A stretch of DNA of 64,000 nucleotides, taken from assembly GCA_016874755.1 (NCBI GenBank), contig VGTH01000020.1, forward strand, positions 1-64,000. Direction: 5' to 3'. Both the position numbers and the translations under genes were made by a program. Shown here in pieces: positions 50,859 to 58,995 of this stretch (within the stretch, counting starts at the first letter, position 1; each line of letters opens with the position of its first letter). The notes under the pieces are model-generated. The model saw nothing but the letters and a program-made list of their open reading frames with translations. It did no database searches and had not been told where the DNA came from. The stretch comes from Deltaproteobacteria bacterium (lineage in GTDB: Bacteria > Desulfobacterota > Binatia > UBA9968).

Positions 50859-50887
50859 CTTTGCGTTCTCTGCGTTCCTTGCGGTTA
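50859..50887. repeat. Single arm of CTTTGCGTTCTCTGCG repeat
   Basis: CTTTGCGTTCTCTGCGTTCCTTGCGGTTA, the complement form of the CGCAAAG/CGCAGAG family; the partner arm is not nearby. It lies directly after the terminator. Confidence 0.5.
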
Positions 50888-50894
50888 AATATTC

Positions 50895-51986
50895 CTAATT
50901 CGTCGGTAGTCCGTAGAATCGCTCGGCGTTTCTATAGCGCACGCCGTCTTTGTCTTCTTTGGTTAACCGTTTGTTTTCGTCCAATTCTTCAAGTTCTTCT
51001 TTGCAGGTTTCGTTATTGACCTCGTGCGGAAAATCCGACGAGAAGACGAAGGGCTTGTTGCCAAACACGCTGATGGCGAAGGGGAGTGTTAGCTCATCGC
51101 CTTCGACGCCGACGAAGATGCGGTCTTCTTCGATCTGGCGCTTCACATAATCCATGATCGATTCTTTTTCGCGCAGCTTGATGAAACGGCCGCGCGGGTC
51201 GTACTGTACGTGGCTGAACCAGGCGCGCTCGAAACGCTCGACGCAGCCGACGAACCAGCCGCAGCCGGCTTCCATGAAGCCGAAGCGGACGTTGGGAAAT
51301 TTGTCGAAGACGCCGTTGAACAGGATGCCGCCGAAGTTGACACCCTGGCCGAACGGATGGCCCAGCGCGTTCACCGGTGCGTAGGGCGTCATGTCGTCCA
51401 ATCCCATGTTGTCATGCACGCCGCCGTGAATGCCGATGCAGCATTTGAGGCGATTGGCCTCTTCGTAGATTGGCCAGTACTTGTCGTCGCCGAGATGATT
51501 CTGCGCGCCGTAGACACCGGTGCTGGGCAGCATGGCGCCGCAGAACCCCAGTTCTTTGACGCTGCGGCGAAGTTCTTTCACGGCTTCGGCTGGCTCCTGC
51601 AAGGGAATCAAACTCAGCGCCTGAAAGCGTGAGCTCTTGCTTAGATACTCGTCATGCATCCAGTCGTTGTAGGCTTTGGCTAGTTCGATCGCCCAGTCTA
51701 GACTCACTACGCGGCCAAAGGACAAACCGTTGGTCGGATAGAGCACGGCGCTGGTCAGGCCGACGTCTTCCATAAAGTCGACCCAACCTTCGCGGCCAAC
51801 TTTGGCGAACGCTCCTTCGGGCAATGTGTGCGCGTTGGCGGCATGCAGATGATCGTTGGGTGGATACGGCCCGCGCGCCGAACCGAAGCGCTCGCGGTAG
51901 ATTTGCGGCATGCGTGCCGCGATGTCGGTGTGCGATTCGACCACATGGCCGTCGCCGTCGATGATTTTGTGCTTTTTGTTGCTCAT
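50895..51986 (-). CDS. Amidohydrolase-2 family protein (tandem copy)
   Basis: 363 residues. It opens HKIIDGDGHVVESHTDIAARMP with the D-G-H metal motif, and has AYNDWMHDEYL, LIPLQEPAEAVKELRRSVKELG, the IHGGVHDNMG strand with its His, a FGFMEAGCGWFVGCVERFE strand, and FSSDFPHEVNNE. It is closely related to the 52044 gene immediately upstream in transcription order, so the two are a tandem duplication. The open frame extends upstream only through a GATCGG-type repeat (as the peptide TDRSDPSDRSD). The ATG at 51986 follows GAGGGA. A terminator lies after its stop. Confidence 0.85.
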   Translation of the reverse strand: MSNKKHKIIDGDGHVVESHTDIAARMPQIYRERFGSARGPYPPNDHLHAANAHTLPEGAFAKVGREGWVDFMEDVGLTSAVLYPTNGLSFGRVVSLDWAIELAKAYNDWMHDEYLSKSSRFQALSLIPLQEPAEAVKELRRSVKELGFCGAMLPSTGVYGAQNHLGDDKYWPIYEEANRLKCCIGIHGGVHDNMGLDDMTPYAPVNALGHPFGQGVNFGGILFNGVFDKFPNVRFGFMEAGCGWFVGCVERFERAWFSHVQYDPRGRFIKLREKESIMDYVKRQIEEDRIFVGVEGDELTLPFAISVFGNKPFVFSSDFPHEVNNETCKEELEELDENKRLTKEDKDGVRYRNAERFYGLPTN

Positions 51987-52000
51987 GGGATTTCCCTCTT

Positions 52001-52035
52001 GATCGGACCGATCCGACGGATCCGACCGATCGGTC
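52001..52035. repeat. GATCGGACCGATC short-period repeat
   Basis: GATCGGACCGATCCGACGGATCCGACCGATCGG, a partly palindromic repeat directly in the leader of the amidohydrolase gene starting at 51986. It is the same family as 30094 and 53152. Confidence 0.7.
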
Positions 52036-52043
52036 AAGATCAT

Positions 52044-53129
52044 TTAATTCGCCAACTGATAAAATCTCTTCGCGTTGTTGAACAGAATAGCGTCCTTGTC
52101 TTCCTGCTTCAAATTACGATTCTCGCGCAGCTCTTGCAGCTCATGTTTGCAAGTGGCTGCGTCGACTTCGTGCGGATAGTCCGACGAGAACAGATAGGGT
52201 TTGTTGCCGGTGATGCTCACTGCCTCGGTAATCGTCAGCTCTTCGCCTTCGCAGCCGACGAAGATGCGGCCCTCGTCGATGTGGCGGTTGATGTAGTCTT
52301 TCAGTTTCTCGCCTTTTTTCAGTTGCAGAAAGCGGCCGCGCGGGTCGTGTTGCACGTGGCTGTCCCACGAGCCGTTGAAGCGCTCCATGCAGGTGAGCAG
52401 CCACGCCGTGCCGGCTTCCATGAAGCCGATGCGCAGGCCGGGGAACTTGTCGAAGACGCCGTTAAAAATAATACCCGCAAACTGGATCATCTGGCTCATT
52501 GGATGGCCGAGCGCGTTGGGCACGGCGTAGGGGCTCATATCGTCCATGAGCAAATTCTCATGCGCGCCACCGTGGATGGCGATGGCACAGCCGAGCCGCT
52601 CCGCTTCGCCGTAGATCGGCCAATATTTCTCCGAACCGAGATGCGGCATGTTGACGCCCATGGACGGCAGCATGGCGCCGCTGAATCCCAAGTCACGCAC
52701 CATGCGGCGCAGCTCGATCACTGCTTCAGCCGGTTCTTGCAGCGGGATCAGGCCCATCGCCTTGAACTTCGGGCTCTTGGATACATAGGTGTCGTACATC
52801 CAGTTGTTGTAGGCGCGCGCCAACTCGATGGCCCAGTCGCGGCTGACGATCTTGCCAAACGCTAACCCAGCGCTGGTGTAGAGCACGGTGGTGCCGATGC
52901 CAACGTCTTCGAGAAACAACTCCCAACCTTCACGGCCAACGTTGGCGAAGGCGCCGGGAGGGGTGATGTGGCGGTTGGCCGAGTGCAAATGGTCGATGGG
53001 TGGAAACGGGTTTTTGCCGCGTGCTTCGGAGAAGCTGCGCGCGACGTAGTCCTGTGGCATGTACTTGACGATGGAGGTGATGTCTTCGACGACATGACCA
53101 TCGCCATCGATAATTTTTTGTTCGCTCAT
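52044..53129 (-). CDS. Amidohydrolase-2 family protein
   Basis: 361 residues. It opens QKIIDGDGHVVEDITSIVKYMP, with NNWMYDTYVSK, LIPLQEPAEAVIELRRMVRDLG, AIHGGAHENLL carrying the His pair, a IGFMEAGTAWLLTCMERFN strand and LFSSDYPHEVDAAT with the metal Asp. It is a tandem paralogue of the next gene (50895-51986), with matching lengths and end (ERFYGL/KRFYQL). GAGAGGA precedes the ATG at 53129. A GATCGG-type repeat lies in its leader. Reaction as for the family: hydrolysis or decarboxylation of a cyclic acid. Confidence 0.86.
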   Translation of the reverse strand: MSEQKIIDGDGHVVEDITSIVKYMPQDYVARSFSEARGKNPFPPIDHLHSANRHITPPGAFANVGREGWELFLEDVGIGTTVLYTSAGLAFGKIVSRDWAIELARAYNNWMYDTYVSKSPKFKAMGLIPLQEPAEAVIELRRMVRDLGFSGAMLPSMGVNMPHLGSEKYWPIYGEAERLGCAIAIHGGAHENLLMDDMSPYAVPNALGHPMSQMIQFAGIIFNGVFDKFPGLRIGFMEAGTAWLLTCMERFNGSWDSHVQHDPRGRFLQLKKGEKLKDYINRHIDEGRIFVGCEGEELTITEAVSITGNKPYLFSSDYPHEVDAATCKHELQELRENRNLKQEDKDAILFNNAKRFYQLAN

Positions 53130-53151
53130 TTTAGTTTCCTCTCTGAGATTT

Positions 53152-53180
53152 GACTGATCGGTCTAATCCGTCTGATCGCC
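53152..53180. repeat. GATCGG-type repeat, degenerate copy
   Basis: GACTGATCGGTCTAATCCGTCTGATC in the leader of the amidohydrolase gene that starts at 53129. It is more diverged than the other two copies. Confidence 0.55.
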
Positions 53181-53184
53181 TGAG

Positions 53185-53334
53185 CTACGCAGACTTCCTC
53201 ACTTGCTCCTGCGCCAGCGGATATTTCTCGCACAAGGTCTTCCAGTAAGCCGCGATTTTCTTCGCGTTGTCTTTTACTTCCTGGGGGACAATCCGCCAAG
53301 GCGCGCGTTTCGGATTCTCCACCAGGAGCGGACG
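53185..53334 (-). pseudogene. 3' remnant of an unidentified gene
   Basis: A 49-codon minus-strand frame follows an in-frame TAG and has no good start (a GTG at codon 5). It reads RPLLVENPKRAPWRIVPQEVK then NAKKIAAYWKTLCEKYP and ends in RKSA, a helical, C-terminal-like tail. The composition and strand-helix pattern look coding, and the start is missing, so it is probably the 3' end of a deleted gene. I cannot assign the family. It sits next to a GATCGG repeat that may mark the deletion point. Confidence 0.4.
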
Positions 53335-53396
53335 CTAGTCAAGGCGCCGGGCGCCTTGATCAGGCTAGATTGGAATTCGCCGGCCAACCGGCAGCG

Positions 53397-54209
53397 TTAG
53401 ATCGTGAACGGTTTCTGCTTTTCGAAGGCGCTGTTGGCGGCGCCGACAAAATAATAATTGGGCGTTTGCGTGGCTGGCAGCAGCGAGACGATTTTATCGC
53501 GGAACTTGCGATAGTCGCCGGTGAACTTGCCGCCGTTCCATACTTTCTTGAGGGTGCCGGTGAAGGCGCCATTTTTTTCGCCGTCCATCGACGTTTGATT
53601 GTCTTGGCAGCCGGAGATCAATAAGACGCTCGCGCCGACCTTCACATTCTCGGTGCCGCGGTTGTTCTTCTGAATGTCGCGGTAGAGCGCGGTGTTGGCC
53701 CTCTCAACTTTTATGCCGATCGGACGCGGCATGGCTCGAGGCTTCGCCCCACGACCCATGAACATCGGAATGTTTCTGGTTACCGTGCCGCTGTGGCAGC
53801 TATCGGATAGCACGAGGATGCGCACGCCGACTTTGAACTTGGCCCAAAGATTATGCAGCTCGTCGTCGACCAACTGCCGGTTGTACAGCACCCAGGTTTC
53901 ATCCATGCGATCGTTGTCTTTCTCGTCGCTGTTGGTGTCGCGCACCTGGCCGCCGTGGCCCGAATAGGTGAGAAAGAGCATGTCGCCCTTGCTGAGTTTT
54001 TTTGCCGCGTCTTGGATGACCGCCGTCACCGCCGCGGCAGTGGCTTGGCCTTCCGTCAGCAGTGTGTTGCCGGTGAAGCCCTTCTTGATCGCCAGCGCGC
54101 GCATGTCCTTGGCATGGGCGATGCACGCGTTCAGAGCGCCATCCCAGCCTTGATAGTGTTTGGGGTCGACGTGATTCAAACCGATGTGGATTGAGATTCC
54201 TTTCGCCAT
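53397..54209 (-). CDS. Metacaspase-like protease (peptidase C14)
   Basis: 270 residues forming a single caspase-like domain. The catalytic His85 is in TYSGHGGQV and Cys138 in SDSCHSGT, the standard p20 dyad; GCQDNQTSMDGEKNGAFTG follows in the substrate-loop region. Such orthocaspases cleave after Arg or Lys and are often calcium dependent; some act in cell death or defence. It has no prodomain, no signal peptide and no fused WD40 or TPR region. GGAGGAG lies before the ATG. It is isolated between an amidohydrolase gene and a binding-protein cluster, without an evident partner. Confidence 0.82.
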   Translation of the reverse strand: MAKGISIHIGLNHVDPKHYQGWDGALNACIAHAKDMRALAIKKGFTGNTLLTEGQATAAAVTAVIQDAAKKLSKGDMLFLTYSGHGGQVRDTNSDEKDNDRMDETWVLYNRQLVDDELHNLWAKFKVGVRILVLSDSCHSGTVTRNIPMFMGRGAKPRAMPRPIGIKVERANTALYRDIQKNNRGTENVKVGASVLLISGCQDNQTSMDGEKNGAFTGTLKKVWNGGKFTGDYRKFRDKIVSLLPATQTPNYYFVGAANSAFEKQKPFTI

Positions 54210-54285
54210 GACAACTCCTCCAAGTTGAGATTTGCTGCAACTCGAAGTTTACGGGCTGCCGACAAAAGCTGTCAAACGAAATGTG

Positions 54286-55245
54286 CTACGGTTTCCAGCC
54301 TTGCTTGTTCAGTTGCTGCTCAGCCTGAATCGCAAAACTGAAATCGTAAGCGCGCTGTGGCGGCACGATGTGATTGACTTCCGCAACCTGGGCGACGATC
54401 GCGAGATCGTTCTTCTGCGTCTGCTCGTCGACGTAGCCCGCTTTAGTGAAAGTTCCCACCAGGTCGTCGTACATGCGCGTGGCGAGAACCCTGTCGAGCT
54501 CGCTGAATTTGGTGATAGCGGCGATGGTCGCTTCGCGCTCGGTGCGGGCGACGCGCAAGCCTTTGACCACCGCGCGGACGAAGCCGGCGAGCTGCTTGGG
54601 CTGTTCCTTCAAGAATTTCTCCGAGGTGGCGAAGGTGCCCCAGGAGTTTTTGACGGCTTTGCCGACAAATAGCAGATCGCGCATGCCTTGATCCAAAGCG
54701 GCGTAGCGCTCCTCGGGGCTGACGATGGCGGCGTCGACCGCGCCAGAGAGGAGCGATGGCAGACGGTTTACCGGACCGGGATCGATGAGCACGATGTCTT
54801 TAGGAATGTTGTTCTTGGTCAGAATGTCGCGAAACATGAAAGCCGCAATGGAGGCGACCCCGGTGGTGGCGACTTTCTTGCCGCTCAGGTCGCGCAAAGT
54901 CTTGATGTTGGGCCGCGCCACGATCCACTGCAGCACTTGATCGTTGAAGGCGAGAATGGTGCGCAGCGGCGCGTTGCCTTTGGAAATCGCCACCAGCGCG
55001 CTGCTGCCCGAGCCGGAAAACTGCACGGCGTTGACGATCAATGCCTGCAGCCCCGGGGCGTTTTGCATGTAGGTTAATTTCAGCTCCAACCCTTCTTCTT
55101 TCATGTAGCCGCGCTCCTGGGCGATGGCCAGCGGGACATATTGAAAAGCCTTTGAGGTGAGTGCCGCAGTGACCGTATCGAGAGCAGCGGCCACGCGTGG
55201 GCTGAGTGCGAAGAAAACAAATAATAGAAGTACGTTACAGACCAT
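54286..55245 (-). CDS. ABC transporter substrate-binding protein
   Basis: 319 residues. The signal sequence is a long hydrophobic stretch ending SPRVAAALD. The mature body is NMT1-like: TVTAALTSKAFQYVPLAIAQERGYMKEEGLELKL, the SGSGSSALVAISKGNAPL pocket, LSGKKVATTGVASIAAF and the C-terminal EQQLNKQGWKP. The ATG at 55245 is preferred because AAGGAG lies upstream; an ATG at 55275 would only add residues before the signal. It is a clear tandem paralogue of the 55324 gene (shared FQYV, GAGSSALVAI-KGNAPL, RPxx-T--DL and KNSWGT blocks). Confidence 0.83.
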   Translation of the reverse strand: MVCNVLLLFVFFALSPRVAAALDTVTAALTSKAFQYVPLAIAQERGYMKEEGLELKLTYMQNAPGLQALIVNAVQFSGSGSSALVAISKGNAPLRTILAFNDQVLQWIVARPNIKTLRDLSGKKVATTGVASIAAFMFRDILTKNNIPKDIVLIDPGPVNRLPSLLSGAVDAAIVSPEERYAALDQGMRDLLFVGKAVKNSWGTFATSEKFLKEQPKQLAGFVRAVVKGLRVARTEREATIAAITKFSELDRVLATRMYDDLVGTFTKAGYVDEQTQKNDLAIVAQVAEVNHIVPPQRAYDFSFAIQAEQQLNKQGWKP

Positions 55246-55270
55246 GAACAAACTCCTTATAATCGCCGCA

Positions 55271-55310
55271 ATCATAATCTGAAATCTAAAATTGGCAATT
55301 TGAAATTCCG
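55271..55310. repeat. AATCTAAAATTGGC short-period repeat
   Basis: ATCATAATCTGAAATCTAAAATTGGCAATTTGAAATT, an AT-rich direct repeat with an AATTGGCAATT inner palindrome, in the gap between tandem binding-protein genes. It is the same word family as 37449-37545. Confidence 0.5.
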
Positions 55311-55323
55311 AGCGAAGCGAGGA

Positions 55324-56295
55324 CTAGGGTCGCCAGTTAGCACGCGTCAGCTGCTGATCAGCTTCCAATGCCAATGAAAAATCATAAGCTCGGCTCAGTG
55401 GAACCGGTTCCTTGACGTCGGCAATCTGCTGAATGATAGCGAGATCGTTGCGCTGGATTTCTTCGTCGACCGCGCCGTTGGCGGTAAAGGTGTTGATCAG
55501 GTCGTCGTACATGCGCGCGGCGATCGAGCGCGGCTGCTTGGTGAAGCGCGTGAACGAGGCCACCGCCGCTTCTTTGTCGCGGCGCAGAACTCTTAGCCCT
55601 TTCAATGTCGCGCGCATGAAGCCGGCGGCCAGCTTGGGCTGTTCCTTCAGAAAGCGATCGGAGGTTGCCACCGTGCCCCAAGAATTCTTTACCTCGTTGC
55701 CGAAATAGAGAATTTCTTTATTGCCTTGGTCGAGAGCCGGATAACGGTCCTCATTGCCGACGATCATGGCGTCGATGACGCCGGACTGGAGCATGGCCAG
55801 GCGATTGCCGGTCGGCATGGTGATGTAGGTGATATCCTTATTGGGGTCGACGCCCTGTTTGGGCGCCAACTGGCGAAACATGAAAACCGCCGCCGAGGCC
55901 AGCCCCGTGACGCCGAGTTTTTTGCCTTTCAAGTCTTTTATCGTCGTAACGCCGGGGCGCCCGACCATCCATTGATGCACTTTGTCGTTGACCGCCAGCA
56001 CGGTCTTCAACGGCGCGTTGCCTTTGGCGATGGCGACGAGCGCGCTACTGCCGGCGCCGGAAAACTGGATTTGTCCTGAGACCAGTGCTTGTAGACCGGG
56101 CGTGGTCTGCATCATGACGATACGCAAGTCGATGCCTTCTTCCTTGAGATAGCCGCGCTCCTGCGCCAGAGGAAAAATGACGTATTGAAACGAGCGCGTG
56201 GTGAGCGCGACGTGAATCGGTTCGAGATTCTGCGCGCGAACCATCGCGGGGAAAAGCCAGATCGACGAATAGAGCACGGCGGCTACGATTCTCAT
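55324..56295 (-). CDS. ABC transporter substrate-binding protein
   Basis: 323 residues, signal peptide ending MVRAQ near residue 22. The body is NMT1-like: VALTTRSFQYVIFPLAQERGYLKEEGIDLRIV, the SGAGSSALVAIAKGNAPL pocket and a LKGKKLGVTGLASAAVF hinge, ending EADQQLTRANWRP. GAGGAG precedes the ATG at 56295. The tandem paralogue is the 54286 gene; 28 bp upstream lies a third binding protein gene (56306). Three binding proteins in a row with no transporter suggests ligand-specific modules serving one shared importer or sensor. The ligand is unknown. Confidence 0.83.
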   Translation of the reverse strand: MRIVAAVLYSSIWLFPAMVRAQNLEPIHVALTTRSFQYVIFPLAQERGYLKEEGIDLRIVMMQTTPGLQALVSGQIQFSGAGSSALVAIAKGNAPLKTVLAVNDKVHQWMVGRPGVTTIKDLKGKKLGVTGLASAAVFMFRQLAPKQGVDPNKDITYITMPTGNRLAMLQSGVIDAMIVGNEDRYPALDQGNKEILYFGNEVKNSWGTVATSDRFLKEQPKLAAGFMRATLKGLRVLRRDKEAAVASFTRFTKQPRSIAARMYDDLINTFTANGAVDEEIQRNDLAIIQQIADVKEPVPLSRAYDFSLALEADQQLTRANWRP

Positions 56296-56305
56296 ATCGG
56301 CTCCT

Positions 56306-57286
56306 CTAACGTTGATAAAGTTGCCTTAAAAACCCCGACGCCTCCACTTCCTGCACCAGGCTGTTGTCGAGGAAACTGCGCGGGTCGGCGTTGGCGAGTT
56401 TGGGATTCTTTGGCGCCAAATCGTCGAGCAAGGTCTTCACGCCGTCTGGTGTGATCGCCAGGTTTTCCGGATACATGGGCGCGAAGTCGCGATATGCACG
56501 CTCCAGGCTTTCGTTGTCGGTGATGCGCATCTTCTTGGCGAAGATCGCTTTGGTGGGTTCTTTTTGGGTTTTGATGAAGTGAACCGCTTCCATCATGGCG
56601 CGGGTGAGGCGCAAGAGCGCCGGGCGGCGCGCTTTGATGATGGCCTCGCGCGACAGCACGGCGTTGTACCAAAAGGGAATCTTCAGGCCGATGAAGCTTT
56701 GCAGCGTGCGGAAGCCAAGTTTTTCCGCTTCGCGGGTGAACGGCTCGGCCATCGACGTGAATTGAATAACGCCTTTCGACAGCGCGGCGAAACGCTCGGG
56801 CGCCGCGCCGATGGAAAAGATTTTTACGTCCTTGTCGGGGTCAATGCCGAGCTTTCTCAGCGCCAGCCGAATGCCGAGGTCGGAGGTGCTGCCCAAGCGA
56901 TTGACGCCGCCGCTCTTGCCTTTGAGTTGCTCGATAGTGGTGACGCTGGGGATCGTGACCAGATAGTCTGGAAAGCTTGGCACCATGCCAAGGATCATCA
57001 CCGTGTCGGCGCCGCCGCTGCGCGTCGGCACGACGCTGGTCACCGACGTTACCGTTACATCCAGCTCGCCCGACATCAGCGCCTGCATGGCGATGGGGCT
57101 GGCGCTGATGCTGATAATTTCGCCGGTGAGCCCATGCTTGGCGAGCAGCTTGCGCTCTTCGACGACCCAAATAGGCGCATTGGTCGGCGTTGCGCCGGCC
57201 CAGGCGATGCGCATGCGCTCCTGGGCGTGGGCGCCCGCCGCCAGCATACTCAGCAACGCTAGCGCAAGCACGATCACTCGTTTCAT
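56306..57286 (-). CDS. ABC transporter substrate-binding protein
   Basis: 326 residues. The signal peptide (MKRVIVLALALLSMLAAGAHA) precedes RMRIAWAGATPTNAPIWVVEERKLLAKHGLTGEII, a DVTVTSVTSVVPTRSGGADTV pocket, LKGKSGGVNRLGSTSDLGIRLALRKLG and a C-terminal VEASGFLRQLYQR. The ATG at 57286 follows GGAGGAACC. It is the most distant of the three binding proteins in this run. A SLVQEVEASGFL ending resembles the 734 gene (LEKSGFLDSLGK), a shared feature of this expanded family. Confidence 0.83.
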   Translation of the reverse strand: MKRVIVLALALLSMLAAGAHAQERMRIAWAGATPTNAPIWVVEERKLLAKHGLTGEIISISASPIAMQALMSGELDVTVTSVTSVVPTRSGGADTVMILGMVPSFPDYLVTIPSVTTIEQLKGKSGGVNRLGSTSDLGIRLALRKLGIDPDKDVKIFSIGAAPERFAALSKGVIQFTSMAEPFTREAEKLGFRTLQSFIGLKIPFWYNAVLSREAIIKARRPALLRLTRAMMEAVHFIKTQKEPTKAIFAKKMRITDNESLERAYRDFAPMYPENLAITPDGVKTLLDDLAPKNPKLANADPRSFLDNSLVQEVEASGFLRQLYQR

Positions 57287-57459
57287 GGTTCCTCCGCGGC
57301 GTCGAGCCGCACAGTAGGGCAGAAGTTCCACCGACGTCAAGGGTTTGGCTCGAAGATCAAATTTTGCGATTTGTGCCACGCCACAACTTTAGCTGAGCAG
57401 CGTTGATGGGAAATGGCAGTGGTTTGCACCACCTAGCGAAACCCGATAAAGAGCGCAGC

Positions 57460-57690
57460 ATGACGAGCCTGCCAAAAGACCTGTTGGCCGACGCCGGCGA
57501 AATTCGGAAAGCGGTCAAATCGCTGCGCAAGAAGCCGGTTATCGAGGGGCTGATCCGTCGCGGCATCGCACCAGAAAGAATCGAAGCGATTATCAGAGAT
57601 GCCGAAGCGGCTGCCGACACCCTGGCCGCGAAGGCAGTGGCGCGTATGGCGCACCGTAAACGCGCGAAGTTGAAAATCGTAAAGTTTTAG
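57460..57690 (+). CDS. Small basic hypothetical protein
   Basis: 76 residues with helical, Lys/Arg-rich character: SLPKDLLADAGEIRKAVKSL, RKKPVIEGLIRRG, an Ala-rich helix and a C-terminal MAHRKRAKLKIVKF. The RRGIAPERIEAIIRDAEAAADTL segment looks like an amphipathic helix. The frame is open upstream to 57403, but the ATG at 57460 has AAAGAG nearby. I do not recognise the family. It lies alone between a minus-strand binding-protein cluster and the cupin gene, and its start faces the divergent gene. A weak call on length and codon use. Confidence 0.4.
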   Translation: MTSLPKDLLADAGEIRKAVKSLRKKPVIEGLIRRGIAPERIEAIIRDAEAAADTLAAKAVARMAHRKRAKLKIVKF

Positions 57691-57903
57691 TCGGGGACAC
57701 TTGCCCGGATGGCTATAAGCCCGACTTGTCCTAACGCTTTCCGGTTTAATTCTCTCTAGATTCAGTTGCTCAGAGGTCACTCTATTGCTCCGCTCGTAGT
57801 CCTTTGCTCAGTCAACCAGCGAGCCAGGCTCCTGCTTGACGATGGGCGCGGCTAGGTATTACCTAGAACGGAGCGACAGGTCACAAGGCCAAGGAGAAGC
57901 AGT

Positions 57904-58989
57904 ATGAAAGCTGAAGATCAGTCGAGCGCGCTTCGCGAAGCGTTTCATAAGAAAATGCACGCCGCCAACATGTACGGCTTGTGGGAGCTGGCGAGTCAAA
58001 TGACGCCGCAGCCACAGCCCAAGATGAGTGCCCATATGTGGCTGTGGTCGGTGCTGGAGCCGATCGTTACGGAGTCGACCCAGGCCGTGCCGGTGGGCGA
58101 CGAGCGGCGCGCGCTGCAACTGTTCAACCCCGGTTTGAGCGGGCGCTGGGCGACGACCAATAACTTGATCGCCGCGGTGCAAGTCTTGCTGCCCGGCGAG
58201 GTGGCGCGCGCTCATCGCCACACGCCGACGGCGATCCGGTTTATCATCGAAGGCAGTGGCGCCTATACGGCGGTGGATGGCGAGAAAGTGTTTATGGAGC
58301 CGGGCGATTTGATTCTCACGCCGAGCTGGTCGTGGCACGATCATGGCAACGAAACCAAGCAGCGGATCGTCTGGATGGACGGGCTCGACATTCCGCTGAT
58401 TGCCAACGTCGAAGCGATGTTTTTTCAGTTCTACACGGCAACGCAAGTGCCCGCGAGCCGGCCGGCTAATGCCTCGAAAAATATGTACGGCTACGCGCCG
58501 CTCAATCCGACTTGGGTCAAGGAGAAATCGAAAGCCTCGCCGCTGCTGCTCTACTCATGGAAAGAAACTTGGCAGGCATTGGATGGGCTGCGCAGCGAAG
58601 CCGGCAGTCCGTTCGACGGCGTAGCGATGGAATATCGCCATCCGCAGACCGGCGGGTCAGTGATGCCGACCATGGCTTGCCGCATTCAGCTACTGCGCGG
58701 CGGCGAACACACCAAGGCGCACCGCCACACCGGCAGCGCGGTCTATCATGTCGTGCAGGGCCAGGGCATGACGATCATCGATGGCAAGCAATTCAACTGG
58801 CGCAAGAACGACATCGTCGTGCTGCCGCCCTGGGCCGTGCATGAGCACGCCAATACCTCGGCGAGCGAAGATGCGGTGCTGTTCTCGATTCAAGACGCGC
58901 CGGTGCTCGAAGCGCTGGGGCTTTTCTACGAAGAGGAGTACACGGAAAACGGCGGGCGTCAGAAAGTGACGTCGACGTTCAGCTCATAA
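57904..58989 (+). CDS. Gentisate 1,2-dioxygenase-like bicupin
   Basis: 361 residues with two cupin domains. The N-terminal cupin has the metal-His cluster HRHTPTAIRFIIEG (His104, His106) and WSWHDHGNE (His145, His147). The C-terminal cupin has HTKAHRHTGSAVYHVV and PPWAVHEHAN. This bicupin layout matches gentisate 1,2-dioxygenase, which opens the ring of gentisate using Fe(II) and O2. Both cupins keep metal-type histidines, which is unusual because the C-terminal one is often degenerate. AAGGAGAAGC precedes the ATG. It fits the aromatic-degradation theme of the window. Salicylate- or hydroxynaphthoate-type substrates cannot be excluded. Confidence 0.85.
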   Translation: MKAEDQSSALREAFHKKMHAANMYGLWELASQMTPQPQPKMSAHMWLWSVLEPIVTESTQAVPVGDERRALQLFNPGLSGRWATTNNLIAAVQVLLPGEVARAHRHTPTAIRFIIEGSGAYTAVDGEKVFMEPGDLILTPSWSWHDHGNETKQRIVWMDGLDIPLIANVEAMFFQFYTATQVPASRPANASKNMYGYAPLNPTWVKEKSKASPLLLYSWKETWQALDGLRSEAGSPFDGVAMEYRHPQTGGSVMPTMACRIQLLRGGEHTKAHRHTGSAVYHVVQGQGMTIIDGKQFNWRKNDIVVLPPWAVHEHANTSASEDAVLFSIQDAPVLEALGLFYEEEYTENGGRQKVTSTFSS

Positions 58990-58995
58990 AGATGT

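Noticed and set aside
52141-52404. Short antisense open frames inside amidohydrolase genes
   Set aside because: They lie inside strongly supported coding regions and have no motifs or ribosome site.
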